Assembly: GCF_018598185.1 (NCBI RefSeq) | Contig: NZ_JAHESC010000013.1 | Coordinates: 62,001-126,000, forward strand | DNA length: 64,000 nucleotides | Reading direction: 5' to 3' | Source: Dawidia soli | Lineage (GTDB): Bacteria; Bacteroidota; Bacteroidia; Cytophagales; Cyclobacteriaceae | In this document: piece after piece, positions 26,098 to 34,455 of the stretch | Layout of the letters: each line of letters begins with the position of its first letter | Numbering within the stretch: the first letter of the stretch is position 1 | Notes under the pieces: generated by a model | Seen by the model: only the letters and a program-made list of their open reading frames with translations | Database searches by the model: none | Told to the model about the DNA's origin: nothing | Position numbers and translations under genes: made by a program

Positions 26098-27369
26098 TCA
26101 CGCGGCCTCCTCCTTCTTTCGATTGACCCCGAAAAAAGCGCCGAGAGCGGAGAACGTGCCGACGGCCACTTCGTTAAACGCTTCGCTCACTTTCAGGTCC
26201 AGAAGGTTCAATCCCAAAACATAATACGCCGCCGCGCACAACAACCCGATCAATGCCGCATAGGCAAAAGGCTTCACGCTGAATTTCTTCCCACCCTTCA
26301 GAAATGTAAGCAGCGCCCCGAACAAGCCGCCACCCAACGCTGCCACCAGGAACATCCAGGGAAATGTATAGGCCACCGTCATCTCATACCGCTGTGTGTA
26401 GTCCTCTGCCGAGATCGATACGGTGCCGATGCCCTCGGAGCGGAGCATTACCGTAGCCGGTTCGTTAAACTTCAGATCCAGCGTAGACGGGGTGATCGTT
26501 CCACGCTCTGCCTGAAAGCTCACCTTCCGCGACTTGTCCGAAGCAGAGCCAATATACCGGATCGTTACCGGCACCTCCTGGATCCCCAGGCCCTGAATAG
26601 ACTTCCGGTCGATGGAGAGCTGCAACGCCGGCTTAACCGGCACGAACACATCGTAACCATTCGGGTTAAAATTAGTCACGAGCTTTACCAATGCCGAGTC
26701 CTGCACATCGCGCTCCATCAACACGACATCCGACAACGGGAGGAACAGATGCGAGAGCTCGATATTCTTCGGGGTGATCGTGCGGATCGTGTTGGAGGTG
26801 ATCTGCAACGGTACCGGTTTATCCAGCGTGGTCACGCCCGCACCTTCCGATTCGTCTACCAACAGGAAGCTGATCGCTCCCGTGAACAATTCCTTCTTCG
26901 CATCAAACTCCAGCGGCACGTTCGAAGCGAAGGCAATGCGGTACGTCGTGCTGGCACCATCGTGCATGGACTTCTCAAAATGCAATTCCGGAAGGATCTT
27001 CAACTGTGTAACATCGATCGTAGCGGCCAGCGAGTCATCCATTTTCCCCGCCACCCGTTGCACCTGTCTTTCATCCAGTTTGCCGATAGCATCGCCTAAC
27101 CGAATCGTCTGTCTTCCATCGATCACCTTGATCTCATCCCGACGCAACAGTTCCTTCGAACCATCAGGCTGTAACACCTCCAATTTTTGCGTCGGCTTTA
27201 AATACGCACGTACCGTGGGCGACACCCGTTGTAGCTGGGGTCCTGGTTGCCTGGGTGCCTGCGCGGAAACAGAAGTGTTATGTAAACTCCCGGTGCTACG
27301 CTGCCCGGCCACAGGCAATGCACCTATCAGCCACACCAAAGACAGATAAACGAAGGTCAGTTTCTTCAT
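26098..27369 (-). CDS. Exported membrane-anchored protein of unknown function
   Basis: 423 residues from ATG 27369 (signal KKLTFVYLSLVWLIGALPVAGQ, part); a further ATG at 27414 would extend the N-terminus by 15 residues before the signal. A large beta-rich extracytoplasmic part includes an Ig-like segment (GIQEVPVTIRYIGSASDKSR; ADYT-type end) and is followed by two or three membrane helices (WMFLVAALGGGLFGALLTFL, FAYAALIGLLCAAAYYVLGL, VAVGTFSALGAFFGV). Ends in a short charged tail. No family recognised. Confidence 0.65.
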   Translation of the reverse strand: MKKLTFVYLSLVWLIGALPVAGQRSTGSLHNTSVSAQAPRQPGPQLQRVSPTVRAYLKPTQKLEVLQPDGSKELLRRDEIKVIDGRQTIRLGDAIGKLDERQVQRVAGKMDDSLAATIDVTQLKILPELHFEKSMHDGASTTYRIAFASNVPLEFDAKKELFTGAISFLLVDESEGAGVTTLDKPVPLQITSNTIRTITPKNIELSHLFLPLSDVVLMERDVQDSALVKLVTNFNPNGYDVFVPVKPALQLSIDRKSIQGLGIQEVPVTIRYIGSASDKSRKVSFQAERGTITPSTLDLKFNEPATVMLRSEGIGTVSISAEDYTQRYEMTVAYTFPWMFLVAALGGGLFGALLTFLKGGKKFSVKPFAYAALIGLLCAAAYYVLGLNLLDLKVSEAFNEVAVGTFSALGAFFGVNRKKEEAA

Positions 27370-27562
27370 AGCCTCAGATTGGAAATACAAAAACCCATCC
27401 TGCGTCATTTTCATTCACGCACGATGGGCTCCCTCCTCTAAAGGTACAAAGTTTTGACAAAAGCCCAACACGACGCCGGTGCAAAGCCATCTGCGCGTGT
27501 CCCCGCCCTCCTTTTGCACTCAAATCATCCCCTTACTATATTGTACGACAGTATCGACAGAA

Positions 27563-27976
27563 ATGAAAGTTCACACCACCAACTACATCGACACCTTCAT
27601 TGAAGTAGCCGACGACACAAAAGCCAGCAGCGGCACCCAACCGCCTTCCAAGGGAGACAAAAAAACCGTTGCCGAAATGCAGTACGCTCTGCTCGCCCGT
27701 AACCCTTATAAGTACACTTCCGACGATATCCTCTTCCGGGTATATGCTGAACGGAACGACATTTCCAAGGAAGAGCAAAAGGCAGCCCGCGAACAATTCT
27801 TCTCAAAAGGGCAAGCCTGCCTCCGGGCCTCACCATTGACGAAGACCTATGGCTTTGGCGCTCACAGCAACAGCGAAGGCAAGGTCGCCATTTATGGCGT
27901 GGAGACGCCGGAGTATGAAAAATTCCTAAAAGACGCAAAGACAAAAAAAGTAAAGGCCATGCGATCCGCCCGGTAA
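27563..27976 (+). CDS. DUF6157-like small protein
   Basis: 137 residues from ATG 27563, where MKVHTTNYIDTFIEVADDTK begins as in the DUF6157 family. The middle motif YALLARNPYKYTSDDILF and the end GKVAIYGVETPEYEKF are also family-like. Cytoplasmic, function unknown. Followed 18 bp later by a DUF1801 gene in the same direction; such small proteins often travel together in soil bacteria. Confidence 0.7.
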   Translation: MKVHTTNYIDTFIEVADDTKASSGTQPPSKGDKKTVAEMQYALLARNPYKYTSDDILFRVYAERNDISKEEQKAAREQFFSKGQACLRASPLTKTYGFGAHSNSEGKVAIYGVETPEYEKFLKDAKTKKVKAMRSAR

Positions 27977-27994
27977 CGCGTGGTTACCACAGCC

Positions 27995-28426
27995 ATGCCG
28001 ACCTTCGCCAACGCAACCGACATCGATCAGCTGATCGCGGCCCTTCCGCCTGACGAGCAGGTACTCGTCAGGCGACTGCGTGATCTGATCACCGAATGCC
28101 TTCCCCAAGCAACAGAGAAGGCCTACAAGGGCCAGGCCATGCCCTTTTATACCCGACACCGGTTGATCTGCTTCATCTGGCCGCCGTCTGCATCGCTGGA
28201 AGCAAACACCGATTATGAAAAACAAAAAGCCAAAGGAGTAGTTCTCGGCTTCAACCAGGGTAATTTAATGTCCCATGAAAATGGAGTATTACAAGCAGAA
28301 GGACGCAAACAAGTCTATCACATGTATTTCAAGAAACCGGGCGACATCGACGAAAATCAACTCCGGGCATTACTATTCGAAGCGGCCCTGATCGACGAGC
28401 AATTCAGCAAAAAGAAGAAACGATAA
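27995..28426 (+). CDS. DUF1801 (YdhG-like) protein
   Basis: 143 residues from ATG 27995; a GTG at 27980 would add five residues. The DUF1801 signature is visible as LRDLITECLPQATEKAYKG and MPFYTRHRLICFIWP, then GVVLGFNQGNLM. The family forms an alpha/beta fold of unknown role, sometimes linked to iron or stress responses. Lys-rich C-terminus KKKKR. Confidence 0.8.
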   Translation: MPTFANATDIDQLIAALPPDEQVLVRRLRDLITECLPQATEKAYKGQAMPFYTRHRLICFIWPPSASLEANTDYEKQKAKGVVLGFNQGNLMSHENGVLQAEGRKQVYHMYFKKPGDIDENQLRALLFEAALIDEQFSKKKKR

Positions 28427-28533
28427 GCTCACGCCGGATTCAACACATACCACAATCACCCTTGCGCGATCTAAGATGCAACTTTTGATCCGATCCTCCT
28501 AACGGTGGGGTACACGACAGCGCCCGCGACCCC

Positions 28534-29232
28534 TCACGACCAAAACCCGTTCGCAAACACCTTCCCCCGAAACCCCGACGTAGCCTTCAACGCTTTTCGC
28601 ACTTTCTGCACCATCGGAATGTGCCCTGCAATATATACCGAGCTATACGCCGACAGGTTCCGCCCGCGAATGGAATTCAACAACAGCTCTCCCGCGTCAG
28701 CATGCGGCTTCATCATAAAGTTAAATCCGCCATGCTCCGCCAGCAGGGATGCGGGCAGTGTGTACGCCTCGCTCAAGTAAACATATACATCCAGCGGGCA
28801 ACGCTCGGGCGAGATCATTTGCTTTAACGCCATAAAATGGCCTAACGCGCTTCCGTCACCCAGGCCCAACACGTTGCCATCCGACGACGGTAACGAAACC
28901 GTGCTTGCCGGCGAAAATTGTATCGTGTCGCCTACGCGCAGTTGTTGCGCCCACGCGCTGCCGAACCCTTTGTGCCCGGTTTCCACCAGCATGGTACATT
29001 GTTTCTTTCCCACGTCCCAGGTTGCAGGGCTATAATCGCGATATTCGAACTCCCCCACCTTGCACTTCAGGCGGGGAATATATTTCCAGCCTGTCATGTC
29101 GACGCCGGGAAGATAAAGCACCATCTCGACCATCGTCGCCGGCTCCCAGCGCCGGATTTCCAAAACCTTCCCTTCATCGATGATCGCTTTTTCGATCAGA
29201 TTAAATACTGCCTTCTTAATAACATTTGCCAT
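28534..29232 (-). CDS. Siderophore-interacting protein-like FAD reductase
   Basis: 232 residues from ATG 29232 (MANVIKKAVFNLIEKAIIDE). FAD-binding part: YIPRLKCKVGEFEYRDYSPA (the RxYS/T-type FAD motif appears as YRDYSPATW), then the NAD(P)H-side pattern LGLGDGSALGHFMALKQ and AGHIPMVQKVRKAL. ViuB/SIP proteins reduce ferric siderophores in the cytoplasm. An AraC-type regulator gene is immediately upstream in the same direction and may control it. Confidence 0.82.
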   Translation of the reverse strand: MANVIKKAVFNLIEKAIIDEGKVLEIRRWEPATMVEMVLYLPGVDMTGWKYIPRLKCKVGEFEYRDYSPATWDVGKKQCTMLVETGHKGFGSAWAQQLRVGDTIQFSPASTVSLPSSDGNVLGLGDGSALGHFMALKQMISPERCPLDVYVYLSEAYTLPASLLAEHGGFNFMMKPHADAGELLLNSIRGRNLSAYSSVYIAGHIPMVQKVRKALKATSGFRGKVFANGFWS

Positions 29233-29323
29233 AGTCCGTCGGTGCGATGAATGATACACAACGCAAAGGACGAGCAGGGGCTGTCCGGCAACAATGACAC
29301 ATCCACGGCAATGATAGGACAAA

Positions 29324-30184
29324 TCACGGTATCGCGATCTTCTCCCGGAATTGCAGCGGCGTCTGTCCGGTCGTCTTACGAAACAACCGGTTAAAATAGC
29401 CCGGATCATCGTATCCCAGCCTGAACGCAATTTCCTTGACGGACTGCGACGTATAGAAGAGCGTGCGTTTAGCCTCCAGGATAACTTCGTGATGAATCCA
29501 GTAGCTCACCGGATTTCCCGTGGTCGCTTTCACCACCTCATTCAGATAAGCCGGAGAAATATGCAATGCCGCGGCGTACTGCGCCGGACTCTTCATCACG
29601 CGAAAATTGGCCAGTACCAATTTCCGGAATTGCTCCGTGATCAGCGCCGGGCGCGTCTGGTGACGTGCCTGTACGTCCAGATCCCGCTGAATAGCCAGGG
29701 AAAATAAGTTCAGGCAAACGTCCAGCATCGACCGCAGCGTCAGCTCTACAGGAGGATCTTGCTGCCACCGCCCATCCAGCTGCAGCAGCAGCCGGAAGCT
29801 GTCTTTGAAAAAAGAGACCTGAGCCGGATCGACGGCAATGGAGCGGTTCCGAACCGCGCTTTCCATTAACACCGACCGGAACGAAGGATGGATCCAGTCC
29901 GAATCCACTGCAATGAACCAGAAGACAGCGTTCCGGGTATAAATTCCATGATGCACCTGTCCGGGTAGGATACACAAGGCAGCACATCCGTGCACCTCCA
30001 CTTCGTGAAAATCGATCATCACCCGGCTCTTGCCGCTTTCCTGGAACATCAAGATATAGTTTTCATCCCGGTGCGGACTGGTGCTTTGCAGACCCAGCTC
30101 GTTCGACACGACCCGCGCGATCTCGAACATCTCCTTGCCCCGCCCCCGAAGATTAAACGTCGGAATACCAGCCCGCTTTTTCAT
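29324..30184 (-). CDS. AraC-family transcriptional regulator
   Basis: 286 residues from ATG 30184 (MKKRAGIPTFNLRGR). N-terminal cupin-like sensor (MIDFHEVEVHGCAALCILPG, QVHHGIYT) and C-terminal double helix-turn-helix with AAALHISPAYLNEVVKATTG and VKEIAFRLGYDDPGYFNRLF, closing with the typical TGQTPLQFREK. Upstream of the siderophore-interacting protein by 91 bp; local control of iron uptake is plausible. Confidence 0.93.
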   Translation of the reverse strand: MKKRAGIPTFNLRGRGKEMFEIARVVSNELGLQSTSPHRDENYILMFQESGKSRVMIDFHEVEVHGCAALCILPGQVHHGIYTRNAVFWFIAVDSDWIHPSFRSVLMESAVRNRSIAVDPAQVSFFKDSFRLLLQLDGRWQQDPPVELTLRSMLDVCLNLFSLAIQRDLDVQARHQTRPALITEQFRKLVLANFRVMKSPAQYAAALHISPAYLNEVVKATTGNPVSYWIHHEVILEAKRTLFYTSQSVKEIAFRLGYDDPGYFNRLFRKTTGQTPLQFREKIAIP

Positions 30185-30510
30185 ACCTCCAAAGGTGACA
30201 AAACCCCGGTGCAAACAAAAGCACTCCCCCTGCGCGCCCTGGCAAAATGCGGGGTATTCATAGGATAAATCGCGGTGTCTGCCCGCCCGATGGCGTCGTG
30301 ACCATACATCCCCTAAAACGACTGCCTGAACTCCAGCGGCGAAAGATTCGTCCTGGCTTTAATGCTTTGATTTTTCATAATACAAATCTCCGCCGGGAAT
30401 TACCGGCATCGTTAGCCGAATCGGCTGGCATTGTAGCCAACCGAATGCTGTGCAGCGGGTGTATACTAAAAGAGCAGCCGTCGAACACACTCGCGCCTTT
30501 TCTTCGCCTC
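30185..30510. other. Interval holding only an AraC gene fossil
   Basis: No intact gene is seen. The single item of note is the short C-terminal AraC-like remnant at 30313-30378 described separately. Confidence 0.5.
30313..30378 (-). pseudogene. Fossil C-terminus of an AraC-type regulator
   Basis: A 21-codon frame ending RTNLSPLEFRQSF then stop. The 'sPLEFR' close is typical of the end of AraC regulators (compare TPLQFREK at the end of the neighbouring gene). No upstream continuation of the helix-turn-helix in any frame. Likely the remnant of a deleted regulator. Confidence 0.4.
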
Positions 30511-32757
30511 TCACACGGATTCCAGGTACCCACTCGTAATAGACTCCTTCACTCCCAACAACTCCCGGGGCGTCCCCTCAAACACCACGCGCCCTCCCTT
30601 GTGTCCGCCGTCCGGTCCCATGTCGATGATCCAATCGGCATTCCGCATAACGCTCACATTGTGCTCGATCACGATCACCGTGTTGCCCGCATCCACCAGA
30701 CGGTTCATAATGCTCAACAGGTGTTCGATATCCGACATGTGTAACCCGGTGGTCGGCTCGTCTAACACATAGACACTGCCCTTCTTGTGCAGCTCGCTCG
30801 CCAGCTTGATCCGCTGACACTCTCCGCCCGACAACGTACTGAGCGGCTGCCCGAGCGTAAGGTAATCCAGCCCCACATCGCGTAACGCCTGAAGCTTCTT
30901 TTGGATCTCTTTTTGATGAAAGAAATCGCTGGCCTCGGTCATGGTCATCGCCAACACATCGGCGATCGACTTGCCGTCGAAGGTATACTGTAACACCTCC
31001 TCCTTAAACCGCTTTCCTTCGCACACGTCGCACGGTACCTTGACGCCGTCCAGAAATGCCAGATCGGTATAGAGCACACCCGCCCCCTGGCACTTCTCAC
31101 ACGCCCCCTCGGAGTTGAAACTGAAGAGCGAAGCGCTCACATTGTTCTTCACAGCGAACGCCTTCCGCACGTCGTCCATAATGCCCGTATAGGTCGCCGG
31201 GTTGGACCGTGTCGACGTGCCCACGGCCGACTGGTCGATCACCACGGCACCAGGATGCTGCTTTAAGAATACGTGATGGATCAGCGAGCTTTTACCCGAA
31301 CCCGCCACTCCCGTCACGACGGTCAGTATACCGGTGGGGATGTCGACACTCACATCATGCAGGTTGTTGACCCGCGCATGCCGGACCGCCAGCGCGCCGG
31401 TGGAAGACCGAAACGTTTTCTTAATCGGTGTGGTTTGCTTCATATGCCGCCCGGTAAGTGTGTCGGACGTGAGCAGCGCATCAAACGTGCCCTCGAACAT
31501 GATGGTGCCGCCGCGCTTGCCCGCGTGTGGCCCCACGTCGACAATGTGGTCGGCCACCTTGATCACATCCGGGTCATGTTCCACCACGATCACCGTGTTG
31601 CCCTTGTCCCGCAACTTCTTCAGCAGATCGTTCAGCCGGTGCACATCGCGCGGGTGCAACCCCACGCTCGGCTCATCAAAGATATACATCACGTCCACCA
31701 GGCTGCTGCTGAGGTGCTTCACCATCTTGATGCGTTGCGACTCGCCGCCCGACAGGGTGCTGGTCTCGCGATCCAGGCTCAGGTAGTCCAGCCCGATGTC
31801 GACCAGGTGCTGCAACCGCTCCCGCAGCGTAACCAGCATCGGCCCTGCCACGGGCCTATCGATCGCCCCGAGAATGCTGATCAGCTCCGTGATCTCCAGC
31901 GCCGACAGCTCGGCGATGTTCTTGCCTTGTATCTTGCAATGCAACGCCGCCTGGCTCAACCGTGCGCCTTTACACAACGGACACGACTGCAGGCCGATAT
32001 ACGGTGCCACGCGTTTTTGTGTCCGCTCCGACATCGTCTTAAGATCGCGCTTGATAAAGGCCTTCGTAAATTTTTCAATGACCCCCTGGTAGGTAACGTT
32101 CATCTCGCCCCCGCCAAACTGCATCTTTACCTTGCGCGGCTTGCTGTGCAGCAGCAGGTCCATTTCCTCCGCCGAGAAGTCGCGCAGCTTCTTGTCGTTG
32201 TCGAACAGCCCCGAGCCGGGGTACATGGAATTTTCCCATGCCGCAAACACCGGCACCTGTACCGCGCCCTCGTTTAAGGACTTGTCCAGGTCCACGAACG
32301 AATCCGCAATCACGCCCATTTTTTTTCCCAGTCCACTGCACTCGGGGCACATGCCCTGCGGATCGTTAAACGAAAAGGCATTGGAGTACCCTACGTGCGG
32401 CTGGCCTACGCGGGAATATAGCAACCGCAACACGGGGGCGATATCCGTGATCGTCCCGACCGTCGAGTGCGAGCCGCCCCCCAGTCGCTTCTGGTCCACC
32501 ACAATGGGCATGCTCAGGTTTTCAATGGCCTCGGCGTGCGGCGGGGCATACCGTGGCAGGAAGTTGCGCACAAACATCGTGAAGTTCTCATACAGCTGCC
32601 GTTGCGCCTCCGTGGCAATCGTGTCAAAGACGATCGACGACTTGCCGGAGCCCGAAACGCCGGTAAAGATCGTGATCTTCCGTTTCGGCACGCGAAGAGA
32701 GATGTCCCGAAGATTGTTCTCGCGCGCACCGCGGATCTCAATATATTCTTGCATCAT
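30511..32757 (-). CDS. Short UvrA-like ABC-type ATPase
   Basis: 748 residues against about 940 for UvrA. Two ATPase halves: Walker A TGVSGSGKSS and TGVAGSGKSS, signatures LSGGESQRIKM and LSGGECQRIKL, Walker B YIFDEPSVGLHPRD and YVLDEPTTGLHMSD. Zinc-binding pairs CPECSGLG/CPLCKGARL and CEKCQGAG/CDVCEGKR are present. The missing length lies in the N-terminal insertion region, where UvrA binds UvrB, so this is a UvrA2/DrrC-like paralogue rather than the repair UvrA. Such proteins are linked to tolerance of DNA-binding drugs. Single gene. Confidence 0.9.
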   Translation of the reverse strand: MMQEYIEIRGARENNLRDISLRVPKRKITIFTGVSGSGKSSIVFDTIATEAQRQLYENFTMFVRNFLPRYAPPHAEAIENLSMPIVVDQKRLGGGSHSTVGTITDIAPVLRLLYSRVGQPHVGYSNAFSFNDPQGMCPECSGLGKKMGVIADSFVDLDKSLNEGAVQVPVFAAWENSMYPGSGLFDNDKKLRDFSAEEMDLLLHSKPRKVKMQFGGGEMNVTYQGVIEKFTKAFIKRDLKTMSERTQKRVAPYIGLQSCPLCKGARLSQAALHCKIQGKNIAELSALEITELISILGAIDRPVAGPMLVTLRERLQHLVDIGLDYLSLDRETSTLSGGESQRIKMVKHLSSSLVDVMYIFDEPSVGLHPRDVHRLNDLLKKLRDKGNTVIVVEHDPDVIKVADHIVDVGPHAGKRGGTIMFEGTFDALLTSDTLTGRHMKQTTPIKKTFRSSTGALAVRHARVNNLHDVSVDIPTGILTVVTGVAGSGKSSLIHHVFLKQHPGAVVIDQSAVGTSTRSNPATYTGIMDDVRKAFAVKNNVSASLFSFNSEGACEKCQGAGVLYTDLAFLDGVKVPCDVCEGKRFKEEVLQYTFDGKSIADVLAMTMTEASDFFHQKEIQKKLQALRDVGLDYLTLGQPLSTLSGGECQRIKLASELHKKGSVYVLDEPTTGLHMSDIEHLLSIMNRLVDAGNTVIVIEHNVSVMRNADWIIDMGPDGGHKGGRVVFEGTPRELLGVKESITSGYLESV

Positions 32758-32851
32758 ACTACTTTAGGGGGTTCGTGAATCTGACTTTAACGGATAATCA
32801 GCCCCGGAGGTTACGACGCTGCAAACTTCACGATATGACACCCGCAAAAAG

Positions 32852-32891
32852 AAACCCACGCTGCATCACGATAATAACACAGCGTGGGTTT
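32852..32891 (-). terminator. Terminator of the orphan SusC/SusD operon
   Basis: AAACCCACGCTG (32852-32863) pairs with CAGCGTGGGTTT (32880-32891), a perfect 12-bp stem. On the minus strand it is followed by TCTTTTTG. It lies 16 bp after the SusD stop. Confidence 0.8.
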
Positions 32892-32906
32892 GGTGACGCC
32901 GGCATA

Positions 32907-34442
32907 TCAATTATATCCCGGGTTCTGGTACATCTTCTCGGGATCGAGCTTGTATTCGTCGAAGGGGATTGGAAAATAAATATCTTTGACCGTCACGTTA
33001 TTCAGATCCGAAATACCGTGGTCCGCCGGATCCTTGCTCTTCATATAATCGACAAATCCCTGGGGTTCCGAGCCGAAGATACGGAGCAGATCGAACAGGC
33101 GATGGTTCTCAAACGCCAGCTCGACCCGGCGTTCGTGCAATATGGCCAACTGCAGCGTCGGATATTTTGTATGATACGCTGCGTCTGCGTTCGCCGCGGC
33201 ATACGGCGGAAGACCGGCCCGTGTACGCGCCTGGTCCAGGTAGCCGATAGCCTCCGCGGTATTCCCCAGGCGCTCGTTCACTTCGGCAAGCATGAGGATG
33301 ATATCGGCATACCGCATCAGGATAAAGTCGTTGCCGCCGTAAGCGTTGATACCGGCGGCGGCGCTCGCATCGCGATACTTGGTAATAAACCAGGCTTTTG
33401 CTTTCGCATGGTCGGCCCACTTCACCGAGAAGTCCTTACGGATGTCGTTTGTTTCATAGTCGTTCACCAGGTCGGTGTTAACATACGTTCCCTGTCCGGT
33501 GGCCGGCTTCTGCGAGTTGATGGTCTCCCCGATGGATTGATTGCGTGCTGCCACGCCAGACGCGTAGTTCTGATCGCCTTGCTTGTAGACGATCTGGAAA
33601 ATGATCTCGGGACAGGTATTCTTCTTCGCCACGTCGAACACATCCGCATACGGAATTTCAGACAGCTGGCCGAAGCTACGCATGCCATACGCTACTTCCA
33701 GGTAGGTCCTGGCGTTGGTGAGATTCTCCTGGCGGCTCGCGGCAAAGAGCTCACCCATGGTCAGGTACACCTGGCCCAGTAACCCGTTGATCGCTGCCTT
33801 GCAGGTACGTCCCTTCCCCGCGGCGGTCTGTATGTTGGGAATTTCAGATTCCAGGGCAGCTTTCAGATCGGCAACGATCTGCGCATACACATCCTCCTGT
33901 GGCACGCGATAGGTATGTGTCACGATAGCATCATAGGACGTCAGGTTTTCTGTTACCATCGGCACGTCGCCCCACTTGCGCACAAGATGGAAATACGTGA
34001 GGGCACGCAGGAAAAGGGCCTCCGATTTATAGATCGCACGATTGGTCTCGTTCGTGAATTTAATGGAAGGATTGTCCACGTAGGACAACACATAGTTGGC
34101 GCGCGACACGGCGACATACAATGCACTCCAGTGAGACTTGAGGTTGGTGTTGCCCGGCAACAATGAAAAATTGGTGAACTGAAAAGGCTCTCCCGCGTTG
34201 CCCTGGTTGTCCAGCCGGCCGGTATTATCCGAGCGTTCCTCGCTGAACAGGTCACTGGTCTCGCCTAAGCAGTCATTGCTCCGGATGGCATGGTAGATCC
34301 CGGCCACAGCTTTGTCGACGTCGATCTCCGACGAAAAATAACGATCGCTGGGTACGGCATTGGGGTTAGGTACATCCAGATAATCGCTGCACGATGCCAG
34401 CACCAGCGCAACGATCACGAACAGTAAACTTATATTTCTCAT
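32907..34442 (-). CDS. SusD/RagB outer-membrane lipoprotein, orphan pair
   Basis: 511 residues. Signal and lipobox (VIVALVLASCSDYLDVPNPN). Typical SusD features: NYVLSYVDN, YKSEALFLRALTYFHLVRKW, GDVPMVTENL, and the C-terminal LHERRVELAFENHRLFDLLR. Starts 13 bp after the SusC stop. No glycosidase follows, so the substrate is unknown and could be something other than a polysaccharide. Confidence 0.95.
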   Translation of the reverse strand: MRNISLLFVIVALVLASCSDYLDVPNPNAVPSDRYFSSEIDVDKAVAGIYHAIRSNDCLGETSDLFSEERSDNTGRLDNQGNAGEPFQFTNFSLLPGNTNLKSHWSALYVAVSRANYVLSYVDNPSIKFTNETNRAIYKSEALFLRALTYFHLVRKWGDVPMVTENLTSYDAIVTHTYRVPQEDVYAQIVADLKAALESEIPNIQTAAGKGRTCKAAINGLLGQVYLTMGELFAASRQENLTNARTYLEVAYGMRSFGQLSEIPYADVFDVAKKNTCPEIIFQIVYKQGDQNYASGVAARNQSIGETINSQKPATGQGTYVNTDLVNDYETNDIRKDFSVKWADHAKAKAWFITKYRDASAAAGINAYGGNDFILMRYADIILMLAEVNERLGNTAEAIGYLDQARTRAGLPPYAAANADAAYHTKYPTLQLAILHERRVELAFENHRLFDLLRIFGSEPQGFVDYMKSKDPADHGISDLNNVTVKDIYFPIPFDEYKLDPEKMYQNPGYN

Positions 34443-34455
34443 GGTTAAAGTCTGT

